Source of the DNA: Pseudaminobacter salicylatoxidans
GTDB lineage: Bacteria > Pseudomonadota > Alphaproteobacteria > Rhizobiales > Rhizobiaceae
DNA length: 64,000 nt
Direction: 5' to 3'
Assembly: GCF_003148475.1 (NCBI RefSeq)
Contig: NZ_QGGG01000007.1
Coordinates: 62,001-126,000, forward strand
Positions within the stretch are counted from its first letter, which is position 1, and each line of letters opens with the position of its first letter. The position numbers were made by a program, and so were the translations under genes. Positions 47,338-60,875 of this stretch are shown piece after piece. The notes under the pieces are model-generated. The model saw only the letters and a list, made by a program, of their open reading frames with translations. It ran no database searches and was not told where the DNA came from.

Positions 47338-48299
47338 GCAGGGGCGAGGAGCTGATCGCAAGGCTCGGCGACAGGCTTTCGGGCCTGCGCGGCCGGCTCA
47401 CGCCGGATGCCGAGATGGAGAAGATCACCTGGTTTCGCGCCGGTGGTACGGTCGATGCGCTGTTCCAGCCGGCCGACGAGGAGGACCTTGCGGCCTTCCT
47501 GCGCGCGGTGCCGGAGGAAATACCGGTCACGGTGGTCGGCATCGGTTCCAACCTTCTGGTGCGCGAGGGCGGCTTGCGGGGCTTTGTCGTGCGGCTTTCG
47601 GCCAGGGGATTCGGCGAGGCCGAAGCAGTGTCGCCGACGCGGATCAGGGCCGGTGCTGCCGCGCCGGACAAACGTGTCGCGGCGGTGGCGCTGGAGGCCG
47701 GCATTGGCGGTTTCCATTTCTATCACGGCATTCCGGGCGGCATCGGCGGCGCGCTGCGCATGAATGCCGGCGCCAACGGCGTGGAAACGCGAGAGCGTGT
47801 CGTGGAGGTCCGTGCGCTCGACCGGCAGGGCAATCTGCACGTCCTGTCCAATGCCGACATGGGCTATTCCTATCGCCATTCCTCGGTGCCTGCCGAACTG
47901 ATCTTCACCTCGGCGCTGTTCGAGGGCTATCCGGAAGATCGCGAGAAGATCCGTGCCGAAATGGACGCGGTCCAGCACCATCGCGAGACGGTGCAGCCGA
48001 TCCGCGAGAAGACGGGCGGCTCGACCTTCAAGAATCCGGACGGAACGTCGGCCTGGAAGGAGATCGACAAGGCCGGTTGCCGGGGCCTGATGATCGGCGG
48101 CGCGCAGATGTCGCCCATGCACTGCAACTTCATGATCAACACCGGCACTGCCAGCGGCTACGATCTGGAGCATCTGGGCGAAACGGTGCGCGCGCGCGTC
48201 CTGGAAACTTCCGGCATCAGGCTGCACTGGGAAATCAGGCGTATCGGCGATTTCAGGCCGGGGCGCGAGGTGCAGGAATTTCTGGGTCAACTTTTGTAA
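47334..48299 (+). CDS. murB: UDP-N-acetylenolpyruvoylglucosamine reductase
   Basis: A 321-residue FAD-dependent reductase that makes UDP-MurNAc. The FAD site [12 protein letters not shown] lies at about 69-80, the [22 protein letters not shown] segment follows, YSYRHS carries conserved contacts, and GGSTFKNP holds the catalytic Ser. The start ATG 47334 overlaps murC by four bases; an open frame runs 14 codons upstream inside murC. About 270 bp of non-coding sequence follow before ddl, the widest break inside the dcw cluster. Confidence 0.97.
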   Translation: MSRGEELIARLGDRLSGLRGRLTPDAEMEKITWFRAGGTVDALFQPADEEDLAAFLRAVPEEIPVTVVGIGSNLLVREGGLRGFVVRLSARGFGEAEAVSPTRIRAGAAAPDKRVAAVALEAGIGGFHFYHGIPGGIGGALRMNAGANGVETRERVVEVRALDRQGNLHVLSNADMGYSYRHSSVPAELIFTSALFEGYPEDREKIRAEMDAVQHHRETVQPIREKTGGSTFKNPDGTSAWKEIDKAGCRGLMIGGAQMSPMHCNFMINTGTASGYDLEHLGETVRARVLETSGIRLHWEIRRIGDFRPGREVQEFLGQLL

Positions 48300-48569
48300 C
48301 AAAGTTTCGCGCTCACGCGGCAAGACAGGGCTCGCGCGCAGTGTTTGCGGGTCAATCGACTCAATTTATCGAAAATTTGAATCTTCTTGAATCCGAAGGG
48401 CTTGTCACGGAATCAACTCTCTGATTCTTTGGACTAAAGCGTTTCCTGATTTGAGTCGTAACGGCGCGGCTGACGCGTTTTCCGTCTGGAGGGGTTCCTG
48501 CCGGAAGACTTGGACTCATTTCAGGGAAATGTGTGATTTGGATGCCCGTGGAGAGGGAAATTGCGGGAT

Positions 48570-49496
48570 ATGGCTGCAAAGCATGTGGCGGTGTTGATGG
48601 GAGGGTTTTCCTCCGAACGGCCCATCTCCCTGTCGTCAGGGAAGGCCTGCGCCGAGGCGCTTGAGCAGGCCGGCTATCGCGTCACCCGCGTCGATGTGGA
48701 TCGCAATGTCTCTTCCGTTCTGGCCGGGTTGAAGCCGGATGTGGCCTTCAACGCCCTGCATGGGCCGTTCGGCGAGGATGGCACGATCCAGGGCATCCTG
48801 GAATATCTCGAAATCCCCTATACCCACTCCGGTGTGCTGGCCTCCGCGCTGGCAATGAACAAGGAGAAGGCCAAGAAGGTCGCCGCTGCCGCCGGCATTC
48901 CGGTTGCGCAGTCGCGCGTGATGAGCCGCTTCGATATAGGCGGCAAGCATCCGATGCGGCCGCCTTATGTGGTCAAGCCGGTCAATGAAGGGTCGAGCTT
49001 CGGCGTCGTGATCGTGCAGGAGGATCAGTCGCATCCGCCGCAGGTCATCGGTTCGTCGGAGTGGAAATATGGCGAAGTCGTCATGGTCGAGCGTTACGTG
49101 CATGGCCGCGAGCTGACCTGCGCGGTGATGGGCGATGTTGCGCTCGGTGTGACCGAGATCATCCCGACCGGACATTCCTTTTACGATTACGATTCAAAAT
49201 ATGTTCCGGGGGGCTCAAAACACGAATGCCCCGCGAAAGTTTCACCGAATATTTACCAAAAAATACAGACACTGGCACTCAAGGCTCATCAGGCAATTGG
49301 GTGCCGGGGCGTCTCCCGGTCGGACTTCCGCTACGACGATCGCCATTCGGAAAATGGCGAGGTCGTGTGGCTTGAAGTGAATACCCAGCCGGGCATGACG
49401 CCGACGTCTCTGGTGCCGGAAATCGCCGCGCAAGCGGGGCATTCATTTGGTGAATTGTTGAGTTGGATTGTGGAGGACGCTTCGTGTTTGCGTTGA
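48570..49496 (+). CDS. ddl: D-alanine:D-alanine ligase
   Basis: A 308-residue ATP-grasp ligase that joins two D-Ala. The N-terminus [20 protein letters not shown], the segment [15 protein letters not shown] and the [19 protein letters not shown] loop are typical DdlB features; [12 protein letters not shown] contributes ATP contacts and [13 protein letters not shown] forms the Mg site. The ATG 48570 was chosen over TTG 48561 although GGAGAGGGAAA sits nearer the latter. The 270-bp spacer before it may hold a promoter for ddl-ftsQAZ. Its end overlaps the ftsQ start. Confidence 0.95.
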   Translation: MAAKHVAVLMGGFSSERPISLSSGKACAEALEQAGYRVTRVDVDRNVSSVLAGLKPDVAFNALHGPFGEDGTIQGILEYLEIPYTHSGVLASALAMNKEKAKKVAAAAGIPVAQSRVMSRFDIGGKHPMRPPYVVKPVNEGSSFGVVIVQEDQSHPPQVIGSSEWKYGEVVMVERYVHGRELTCAVMGDVALGVTEIIPTGHSFYDYDSKYVPGGSKHECPAKVSPNIYQKIQTLALKAHQAIGCRGVSRSDFRYDDRHSENGEVVWLEVNTQPGMTPTSLVPEIAAQAGHSFGELLSWIVEDASCLR

Positions 49497-50413
49497 GGTC
49501 GGGGCATATGAGAAGGGTAGGGGCGGCCAGGTCCGGGCTGTTCGGCATATTCTTCTCGGCTGACGGCTTTGTGCTGCCGCGCTGGTTGCGCAAGCCGGCT
49601 CGCGTCCTTGCGCGCCTGTTCAAGGGCGACTTCACGCCGCCGCGCTTCGCGGCGACCGTTTCCTCCGGCGTCTTCCTGGCGGGTTGCCTGGCCTATGGCA
49701 CTTATGAGGGTGGTCACACGCCGGCCGTGGTGCAGGCGATCACGGCGCGCAGCGGTTTTGCCGTCGATCAGGTCAAGGTGGTCGGTCATCGCGAGACCTC
49801 CGAAATCGATGTGCTCGACAAGCTGGAGCTCGATGGCTGGACCTCGCTGATCGGCTTCGATGCCGAAAAGGCACGCGCGCGCATCGCCACGCTTCCGTGG
49901 GTCGAGGAAGCTTCGGTCCGCAAGATCTATCCCGACGCGCTGGAAGTTAAGATCGAGGAGCGCAAACCGTTCGCCGTGTGGCAGCACGAGAACGAGCTTT
50001 CGGTCGTGGAGAAGGATGGTCGCGTGATCGCGCCGTTCACCGGCGGGCGTCATGTCGCCCTGCCGCTGGTGGTGGGCTATGGCGCCGCGCAGCAGGCAGC
50101 CGGCTTCCTCGAAAAGGTTCAGCGCTACCCGGAGCTGGCCGGTCGCGTGAAGGGTTATGTTCGCGTCGCCGAGCGCCGCTGGAATCTGTGGCTGGAAAAC
50201 GGCATCACGGTGAAGCTGCCCGAGGATGGCGAGGATGCGGCGCTGGCCGATCTCGTCAGGATGGACCGCGATATGGGGTTGCTGTCGCGTGACATCGCGG
50301 CCGTCGATATGCGGCTGGGTGATCGTCTTGTCGTTCAGTTGACGCCGGACGCCGTCGAGCGTCGCGAAGCCGCGCTGAAGGCAGCCAAGGGCAAGCCGGG
50401 GAGAAGGATATGA
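49484..50413 (+). CDS. ftsQ: Cell division protein FtsQ
   Basis: A 309-residue bitopic divisome protein. A cytoplasmic segment of about 50 residues is followed by a membrane helix (about 57-75), a POTRA domain ([20 protein letters not shown], residues 85-150) and the beta domain. It anchors FtsL/FtsB. The start is placed at GTG 49484, which has GGAGG seven bases upstream and overlaps the ddl end by 13 bases; ATG 49508 would give a product eight residues shorter. Its stop overlaps ftsA by four bases. Confidence 0.9.
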   Translation: MFALRSGHMRRVGAARSGLFGIFFSADGFVLPRWLRKPARVLARLFKGDFTPPRFAATVSSGVFLAGCLAYGTYEGGHTPAVVQAITARSGFAVDQVKVVGHRETSEIDVLDKLELDGWTSLIGFDAEKARARIATLPWVEEASVRKIYPDALEVKIEERKPFAVWQHENELSVVEKDGRVIAPFTGGRHVALPLVVGYGAAQQAAGFLEKVQRYPELAGRVKGYVRVAERRWNLWLENGITVKLPEDGEDAALADLVRMDRDMGLLSRDIAAVDMRLGDRLVVQLTPDAVERREAALKAAKGKPGRRI

Positions 50414-51720
50414 GTTTGCTCGGCGGTCGAAATGATGCCTCGTCGCGCCGCTCCGGCATCGTAACCGTTCTGGATGTCGGCTCGAGCAAGGTCTGCTGCA
50501 TCGTCGCCAAGCTCCGGCCGGCGGCAGAGGGTCAGCTTTTGCGCGGCCGCACCCATCAGGCAAAGGTCATTGGCATCGGGCACCAGAAGTCGCAGGGCGT
50601 GAAGTCCGGGCTGGTGGTCGATCTGGATCGTGCCGAGCATGCCATCCGGCTGGCGGTGGATGCGGCCGAGCGCATGGCCGGGCTGACGGTGGACTCGCTG
50701 ATCGTCAACCTGACGGCCGGCCGGCTGAAGAGCCAGACCTTTTCCGCCACCATCAATCTTGGCGGCCACGAAGCTTCGGCAGGCGACATCAAGCGCGTGC
50801 TCGCCGCCGGCGCCAAGCAGGCACTGCGCGCCGAGCGTGAGGTGGTGCATGCGCTGCCGGTTGCGTTTTCGCTGGATGCCGAGCGTGGCGTGCGCGACCC
50901 CAGCGGCATGGTGGGCGAGACGCTCGGCGTCGATATGCATGTGCTGACGGGTGATGCCGCGCCCATGCGCAATCTCGAACTGTGCATCAACCGCTCGCAT
51001 CTCTCCGTCGAGCGTGTGGTCGCGACGCCTTATGCGAGCGGCCTGGCGGCACTGGTGGACGACGAGCTGGAAATGGGCGCCGCCTGCATCGACATGGGCG
51101 GCGGCACCACCACGATCTCGGTCTTTGCCGATGGCAAGTTCGTCTATGCGGACGCCATTCCGGTGGGCGGCAATCACGTCACCATGGATATGGCCAAGGG
51201 CCTCTCGACGCGTCTGGAAGACGCCGAGCGGCTGAAGGTCATGCACGGCTCGGCACTGCCTGCCGGCTCGGACGACCGCGATCTCGTCACCATCCAGCCG
51301 ATCGGCGCCGACGAGGCGGAAGTGCCGCTTCAGGTGCCGCGCTCGGTGATGACGCGCATCATCCGCGCCCGCATCGAGGAGACGCTGGAGATCCTGCGCG
51401 ACCGGCTGAACAAGTCGGGCTACGGCAATGCCGTGGGCAAGCGTGTGGTGCTGACTGGCGGCGCCAGCCAGCTTGCCGGGCTGCCGGAGGCGGCGCGGCG
51501 CATTCTGGGTCGCAATGTGCGGATCGGACGTCCGCTCGGCGTGGCCAGCCTGCCGGAAGCGGCCAAGGGGCCGGCCTTCGCGGCAGCGGTCGGTCTGTTG
51601 ATCTATCCGCAGGTGGCAAGTTTCGAGATCAACCAGATCAGCAGCGTTTCCCGGTTCCGTATGACCGGGACAGGCGGGAGACTGCATCGCATGAGTCAGT
51701 GGTTGAAAGACAGTTTCTAG
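50410..51720 (+). CDS. ftsA: Cell division protein FtsA
   Basis: A 436-residue actin-like protein that tethers FtsZ to the membrane. The first ATP-binding motif VLDVGSSKVCCIVAKL is near residue 20, the second, DMGGGTTTISVF, near 220, and LTGGASQLAGLPEAA near 345. The C-terminal amphipathic membrane helix is visible in the last 15 residues (MSQWLKDSF). The first 15 residues are a short variable extension. It starts at an ATGA overlap with ftsQ; ftsZ follows 76 bp later. Confidence 0.97.
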   Translation: MSLLGGRNDASSRRSGIVTVLDVGSSKVCCIVAKLRPAAEGQLLRGRTHQAKVIGIGHQKSQGVKSGLVVDLDRAEHAIRLAVDAAERMAGLTVDSLIVNLTAGRLKSQTFSATINLGGHEASAGDIKRVLAAGAKQALRAEREVVHALPVAFSLDAERGVRDPSGMVGETLGVDMHVLTGDAAPMRNLELCINRSHLSVERVVATPYASGLAALVDDELEMGAACIDMGGGTTTISVFADGKFVYADAIPVGGNHVTMDMAKGLSTRLEDAERLKVMHGSALPAGSDDRDLVTIQPIGADEAEVPLQVPRSVMTRIIRARIEETLEILRDRLNKSGYGNAVGKRVVLTGGASQLAGLPEAARRILGRNVRIGRPLGVASLPEAAKGPAFAAAVGLLIYPQVASFEINQISSVSRFRMTGTGGRLHRMSQWLKDSF

Positions 51721-51796
51721 AGTTTGACGGGGTATCCCCAATAGACAATGGCGGCCGCAGCGGCGCAGCGGTGGGAAAGGCAAAAGGACGAGGATT

Positions 51797-53494
51797 ATGA
51801 CGATCAATCTGCAGAAGCCGGACATTACCGAGCTCAAGCCAAGGATCACCGTGTTCGGTGTCGGCGGCGGTGGCGGCAACGCCGTCAACAACATGATCAC
51901 CGCGGGGCTTCGCGGCGTCGAGTTCGTGGTGGCGAACACCGACGCGCAGGCGCTGAGCATGACCAAGGCCGATCGCCTCATCCAGCTCGGCGCGCATGTC
52001 ACCGAGGGCCTGGGCGCCGGTTCGCAGCCTGAAGTCGGTCGCGCCGCCGCCGAGGAGTGCATCGACGAGATCATCGACCATCTGTCGAATACCCATATGT
52101 GCTTCGTCACCGCCGGCATGGGCGGCGGCACCGGCACGGGTGCCGCTCCCGTCGTTGCCCGCGCCGCCCGCGAGAAGGGCATCCTCACCGTCGGCGTCGT
52201 CACCAAGCCGTTCCACTTCGAGGGCCAGCGCCGCATGAAGACGGCCGATCTGGGCATCGAGGAACTGCAGAAGTGCGTGGACACGCTGATCGTGATCCCG
52301 AACCAGAACCTGTTCCGCCTCGCCAACGACAAGACCACCTTTGCCGACGCCTTCGCCATGGCCGACCAGGTGCTCTATTCGGGCGTTGCCTGCATCACCG
52401 ACCTGATGGTCAAGGAAGGCCTCATCAACCTCGACTTCGCCGACGTGCGCTCGGTGATGCGCGAGATGGGCAAGGCCATGATGGGCACCGGTGAAGCTTC
52501 GGGCGAGGGCCGTGCGATGGCTGCGGCCGAGGCGGCGATCGCCAACCCGCTGCTCGACGAGACCTCGATGAAGGGCGCCAAGGGCCTGCTGATCTCCATC
52601 ACCGGCGGCCGCGACCTCACCCTGTTCGAGGTGGACGAGGCGGCGACCCGCATCCGCGAGGAAGTCGATCAGGACGCCAACATCATCCTGGGCGCGACCT
52701 TCGACGAAGAGCTCGAAGGCGTCATCCGGGTGTCGGTCGTGGCTACCGGCATCGACAAGTCGGCGGCCGAGATTGCCGCCACGCCGATCGCCATCCGCGC
52801 GCCCGTGAAGCCTGTGCAGCAGCAGCGCCCGGCTGCCGCCATGCCTGAACCCCGCCCGGCGGTGATGGCTCCGGTGCAGGAAGCGCCGCGCATGGAAGCC
52901 CGTCCGGTCGATCCGGTCGCCGATGCCATCCGTGCCGCCGAAGCGAATGCCGCCGCCATGGCCGCGGCGCGTCCGGCTCCGGCCGCCGAGGAATTCCGCC
53001 CGCAGAGCAAGCTGTTCCAGGCACCGCCGCAGCCGGTGCAGCCGCAGCCCGTCCTGCAGCAGCCGCAGCCTGTGGCCGCGCCGCAGCCGGCTCCGGTCAT
53101 GCAGCAGCAGCCCGTGCAGCCGATGCCGGCCGCGCCGCGCATGCCGCGCGTCGAGGATTTCCCGCCGCTGGTGCAGGCCGAGGTGGAAGCCAAGACCCGT
53201 CCGGTTGCAGAGCAGCACCATGAGGACCGTGGTCCGATGGGCCTGCTGAAGCGCCTGACCAACGGCCTGACCCGTCGCGAGGAAGAGCCCGCCCGCCTGC
53301 AGCCCGCGCAGCCGCGCGAGCCCAAGCTGCGCCAGCAGGCTCCGGAAATGCGCCGCGTCAGCCAGGATCCGTCGCTCTATGCGCCGCGCCGTGGCCAGCT
53401 CGACGACCAAGGCCGACTGGCGCCGCAGCAGCGCTCGCACCAGGACGACGACCAGCTCGAGATTCCGGCGTTCCTGCGCAGGCAGGCAAACTGA
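51797..53494 (+). CDS. ftsZ: Cell division GTPase FtsZ, long-linker form
   Basis: A 565-residue tubulin homologue that forms the Z ring. The GTPase domain has GGGTGTG at 109-115 and the T7-type segment [11 protein letters not shown] further on. The globular part ends near residue 325; about 225 residues of Pro/Gln/Ala/Arg-rich disordered linker follow, then the C-terminal peptide IPAFLRRQ that binds FtsA. E. coli FtsZ has only 383 residues, so nearly all the extra length is linker, as in many alphaproteobacteria. AAGGACGAGGA precedes the ATG. A weak hairpin follows. Confidence 0.97.
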   Translation: MTINLQKPDITELKPRITVFGVGGGGGNAVNNMITAGLRGVEFVVANTDAQALSMTKADRLIQLGAHVTEGLGAGSQPEVGRAAAEECIDEIIDHLSNTHMCFVTAGMGGGTGTGAAPVVARAAREKGILTVGVVTKPFHFEGQRRMKTADLGIEELQKCVDTLIVIPNQNLFRLANDKTTFADAFAMADQVLYSGVACITDLMVKEGLINLDFADVRSVMREMGKAMMGTGEASGEGRAMAAAEAAIANPLLDETSMKGAKGLLISITGGRDLTLFEVDEAATRIREEVDQDANIILGATFDEELEGVIRVSVVATGIDKSAAEIAATPIAIRAPVKPVQQQRPAAAMPEPRPAVMAPVQEAPRMEARPVDPVADAIRAAEANAAAMAAARPAPAAEEFRPQSKLFQAPPQPVQPQPVLQQPQPVAAPQPAPVMQQQPVQPMPAAPRMPRVEDFPPLVQAEVEAKTRPVAEQHHEDRGPMGLLKRLTNGLTRREEEPARLQPAQPREPKLRQQAPEMRRVSQDPSLYAPRRGQLDDQGRLAPQQRSHQDDDQLEIPAFLRRQAN

Positions 53495-53523
53495 CCGCTT
53501 GACGGTGGTTGCAAGATGAAATG

Positions 53524-53556
53524 GGGGCGGGCAGTCGATGCTCGCCCCTTTGCGTT
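53524..53556 (+). terminator. Possible terminator after ftsZ
   Basis: A 9-bp stem (GGGGCGGGC / GCTCGCCCC, one G-T pair) with a 7-base loop, followed by a mixed T-rich stretch, 29 bp past the ftsZ stop. It would separate ftsZ from lpxC. Confidence 0.6.
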
Positions 53557-53778
53557 TGAAAGTCTCGCATAAACAAGAGGTTGGAAGATCGATCGGCGAA
53601 TGCCGTCCCGTTACATAGGGTAAAAAACCGTGATTTGGACTCTCCTGACGTCGTCATTATGTTCCGGCCATCATGGACACGGTGGTGAGAATCGATTGGG
53701 GACGCGTTCCTCCCACCGGCATAAACCGCAGACCGCATCTTCTTATCGGACTATCGCGGACATGGGCTAAACGGGCAC

Positions 53779-54723
53779 ATGGGGACTTATTTGTACGACT
53801 ATCAGACGACGCTGAAGTCGCGCGTGACGCTGTCGGGCGTCGGCGTTCATAGCGGCAAGCCGGTCTCGGTGACCTTCCTGCCGGCCGATGCCGATACGGG
53901 CATCGTGTTTCATTCGGCGAACGAGCCGGGCCGCGAACTGCGCGCCCTGTCTTCCGAGGTCGGTTCGACTGATCTGTGCACGCTTCTTGGCGACCCGGCC
54001 GGCTTCCATGTCGGCACGGTCGAGCATGTCATGGGCGCGCTCTTCGGCATCGGCATCGACAATCTGGTTGTCGAGATCGACGGCAACGAAGTGCCGATAC
54101 TCGACGGCAGCGCCATCCGCTTCGTGGAGGCGTTCGAGCAGGCGGGCATCGAGGTTCAATCCGCGCGCCGCCGCTATATCCGCGTGCTGAAGCCGGTTCG
54201 CATCGACTCGGGCGCTTCGTGGGCCGAGTTCCGCCCGCATAACGGTACCCGTTTCGAGGTTGAGATCGACTTCGCCAGCGCGGCCATCGGGCGTCAGTCC
54301 TTCAAGGCCGATATGTCGGCGGAACTGTTCCGCAACGAGATCGCGCGTGCGCGCACCTTCGGTTTCCTGAAGGATGTCGAGCCGCTCTGGGCGGCCGGCT
54401 ATGCGCTCGGTTCCTCGCTGGAGAACTCGGTGGTGATCGGCGACGACAGCCGTGTCATCAACATGGAAGGCCTGCGCTATCCGGACGAATTCGCCCGCCA
54501 CAAGACGCTCGACGCCATGGGCGATCTCGCGCTTGCCGGTGCGCGCTTCCTGGGCTGCTTCCGGTCCTATCGCGGCGGTCACAAGCTCAATGCCACGGCA
54601 CTGCGTGCGCTGCTGTCGGATCGCACCGCCTTCGAAATCGTCGAAGCGACGCGCCGCGACCGTGGCCGCTCGATCGAGATGGTGGCGGTCAGCTCGCCGG
54701 TCTACGCGCCCTGGACGCTCTGA
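53779..54723 (+). CDS. lpxC: UDP-3-O-acyl-GlcNAc deacetylase
   Basis: A 314-residue Zn enzyme for the first committed step of lipid A synthesis. Zn ligands are H83 in VGTVEHVMGAL and the His and Asp in HKTLDAMGD; the catalytic His is in YRGGHKLN. The N-terminus reads QTTLKSRVTLSGVGVHSGK, as expected. It lies 284 bp downstream of ftsZ in a separate unit with its own probable promoter. The last residues lie just past the catalytic His, the usual end of the fold. Confidence 0.97.
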   Translation: MGTYLYDYQTTLKSRVTLSGVGVHSGKPVSVTFLPADADTGIVFHSANEPGRELRALSSEVGSTDLCTLLGDPAGFHVGTVEHVMGALFGIGIDNLVVEIDGNEVPILDGSAIRFVEAFEQAGIEVQSARRRYIRVLKPVRIDSGASWAEFRPHNGTRFEVEIDFASAAIGRQSFKADMSAELFRNEIARARTFGFLKDVEPLWAAGYALGSSLENSVVIGDDSRVINMEGLRYPDEFARHKTLDAMGDLALAGARFLGCFRSYRGGHKLNATALRALLSDRTAFEIVEATRRDRGRSIEMVAVSSPVYAPWTL

Positions 54724-54894
54724 GGCACAGGCGGGATAGTTGCATCCCGGCAACGGTCCACGGCAGAGCTGCCCGTGCCACAGCCGCGCCACAAAATTGC
54801 ACGATTGGCTGGCGATAGCGTTGCCGTTGGGCGGCAGTTGTGATCTATGACAGCGGCCGTCGAGTATAAAACGCCGAAAGGGCAGAATCGGATC

Positions 54895-55764
54895 ATGGTT
54901 TTTCAGCGAGCTGCACAGTCCAAACAGCCGGCGCGCGCTGCCTTTCTGGCGCTGTCGGTGATTTCAGCCCCGCTTTTCCTTTCGGCCTGCATGTCTTCGG
55001 AAAAGGATATCGATCTCTCGACCTATGTCGAGCAGACCGAGCCGGCCGACGTGCTTTACAATCAGGGCCTGGCGAATATGAATGCCGGCCGCCTGAAGGA
55101 AGCCAGCCGCAAGTTCGAGGCGGTCGATCGCCAGCATCCCTATTCGGAATATGCGCGCAAATCGATGGTCATGGGTGCCTTCGCCAACTACCGGCAGGGC
55201 AATTATGACGATGCCGTCAACTCGGCCAAGCGCTATCTGGCGCTCTATCCCTCCACGACCGATGCGGCCTATGCGCAATACATCATCGGCCTCAGCTATT
55301 TCCGCCAGATCCGCGACGTGACGCAGGACCAGAAGGAATCGCGCCGCGCCATCGAGGCGATGCAGGAGGTGGTCACGCGCTGGCCCGATTCCGAATATGT
55401 CGAGGACGCCAAGGAAAAGATCCGCTTCGCGCGCGACCAGCTTGCGGGCAAGGAAATGCAGATCGGCCGCTACTATCTGGAGCGGCGCGAATATATCGCC
55501 GCGATCAAGCGTTTCCGCTATGTCGTGGAAAATTATTCGAATACGCGTCAGGTCGAGGAGGCGCTCGCACGCCTGACCGAAGCCTATTATGCGATGGGCC
55601 TGACTTCGGAGGCGCAGACTGCTGCGGCCGTTCTGGGGCAGAACTACCCCGACAGCCAGTGGTACAAGGATTCCTACAAGCTTCTGCAATCCGGCGGATT
55701 GGAGCCGCGTGACAACGCGGGCTCGTGGCTATCCAAGGCCGGAAAGCTGATCACCGGCGCATGA
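54895..55764 (+). CDS. bamD: Outer membrane assembly lipoprotein BamD (ComL)
   Basis: A 289-residue lipoprotein of the BAM complex that inserts beta-barrel proteins. The lipobox LSAC gives Cys31; five TPR-like repeats follow ([20 protein letters not shown], then [20 protein letters not shown] and others). The start is set at ATG 54895; ATG 54847 would add 16 residues ahead of the signal peptide. In Rhizobiales bamD commonly follows lpxC and precedes recN, as here. A Pro-free C-terminal tail of about 35 residues ends the protein. Confidence 0.94.
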   Translation: MVFQRAAQSKQPARAAFLALSVISAPLFLSACMSSEKDIDLSTYVEQTEPADVLYNQGLANMNAGRLKEASRKFEAVDRQHPYSEYARKSMVMGAFANYRQGNYDDAVNSAKRYLALYPSTTDAAYAQYIIGLSYFRQIRDVTQDQKESRRAIEAMQEVVTRWPDSEYVEDAKEKIRFARDQLAGKEMQIGRYYLERREYIAAIKRFRYVVENYSNTRQVEEALARLTEAYYAMGLTSEAQTAAAVLGQNYPDSQWYKDSYKLLQSGGLEPRDNAGSWLSKAGKLITGA

Positions 55765-55778
55765 CATAGCAGGCGTCG

Positions 55779-59727
<3,949 letters not shown>

Positions 59728-59822
59728 CGGACAATTCAGTTTCGCTTATCGGTGGCTCAAAGGTTTTCATATGACAGGCGCACCGGAGCTACCTAAATAC
59801 GGACCTTCGCGAGGAATGGTCC

Positions 59823-60569
59823 ATGTCGGTAGATGCAGTGTCGCAAAGGTCTGAAGCGGGCGCCTTCTGGCGCGGTGCGCGGCTGAGCATACCGGTGATC
59901 GTGGCGTCCGGTCCGTTCGCGATGCTTTTCGGAGCCATCGCGGTCGATAACGGCTTTTCGGTCTTCGAGGCGACCCTGATGAGTGCCGCCGTATTTGGCG
60001 GCGCCAGCCAGATGGTGGGCATCGAGCTCTTCGGGCACCATGTGGCGCCGTGGCTGATCGTGCTGTCGATCTTCGCGGTGAACTTTCGGCACGTGCTCTA
60101 TTCGGCGGCGGTCGGCCGACATCTCGCCCATTGGCCGCTGGCGCAGCAGGCGGCCGCCTATTTCCTGCTCACCGATCCGCAATATGCCTTTGCCGAAAGT
60201 GCGGGGCAGAAGGGCAAGGTGTCCTTCGTCTGGTATATGGGGGCGGCGCTGGCCGTCTATGTGCCGTGGGTGCTGCTCACGGCGGCCGGGGCGCTCTTCG
60301 GCAAGCTCATTCCCGATACCAAGGCGCTGGGGGTCGACTTCCTGCTGCCGATCTATTTCCTCGGGCTGGTGATGGATTTCCGCAAGCGCCCGCTCTGGCT
60401 GCCCATCGTGGCCGTCAGCGCGGTTGCCTCCATCCTTGCCTACAAGCTCGTCGGCTCGCCCTGGCATGTCTCGCTGGGCGCGCTGGCGGGTGTTGCGCTC
60501 GCCGTCATCCTGCCGCCGCATCACAGTGGCGTCGGCGTGGCCGAAACGGACATCGAGAAGCTGCCATGA
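59823..60569 (+). CDS. azlC: AzlC-family branched-chain amino acid exporter, large subunit
   Basis: A 248-residue inner-membrane protein with about six helices. It starts FWRGARLSIPVIVASGPFAMLFGAIA and contains MSAAVFGGASQMVGIELF, both typical of AzlC. It pairs with the small AzlD-like protein encoded in an ATGA overlap to export branched-chain or related amino acids. GAGGAA lies before the ATG at 59823, in a 95-bp spacer after ligA. The amino acid exported is not known for this pair. Confidence 0.92.
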   Translation: MSVDAVSQRSEAGAFWRGARLSIPVIVASGPFAMLFGAIAVDNGFSVFEATLMSAAVFGGASQMVGIELFGHHVAPWLIVLSIFAVNFRHVLYSAAVGRHLAHWPLAQQAAAYFLLTDPQYAFAESAGQKGKVSFVWYMGAALAVYVPWVLLTAAGALFGKLIPDTKALGVDFLLPIYFLGLVMDFRKRPLWLPIVAVSAVASILAYKLVGSPWHVSLGALAGVALAVILPPHHSGVGVAETDIEKLP

Positions 60570-60862
60570 GCGCCACATTCTGGATCATCATCGCCGGCGC
60601 CGTCGCCACCTATCTGACCCGCGTCGGCGGGCATCTGGTGATTTCCCGCTTCGAGCGTATCCATCCGCGCGTGGAAGCCGGTCTGAACGCGGTGCCGGCC
60701 GCGGTGCTGACCACGCTGGTCGCACCGGCGATGCTCGATGCCGGCCCGGCGGAATGGGCGGCAATCGTGGTCGCGGGCCTCGTCGCCCTGCGCGGCGGGC
60801 TGCTCTCCATGTTCCTGGCCGGCGCGGTCGTGCTGAGCGTGGCGCGCCAGTTCATGGCCTGA
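60566..60862 (+). CDS. azlD: AzlD-family branched-chain amino acid exporter, small subunit
   Basis: A 98-residue membrane protein with about four helices. The pattern TYLTRVGGHLVISR near the start and AVPAAVLTTLVAPAML mid-chain fits AzlD. It begins inside the azlC stop (ATGA), giving tight coupling and equal dosage. A much longer open frame in the same phase lies across azlC and is a shadow. It converges with the aminopeptidase gene with only 13 bp between. Confidence 0.9.
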   Translation: MSATFWIIIAGAVATYLTRVGGHLVISRFERIHPRVEAGLNAVPAAVLTTLVAPAMLDAGPAEWAAIVVAGLVALRGGLLSMFLAGAVVLSVARQFMA

Positions 60863-60875
60863 GTTCCGGCAATCG

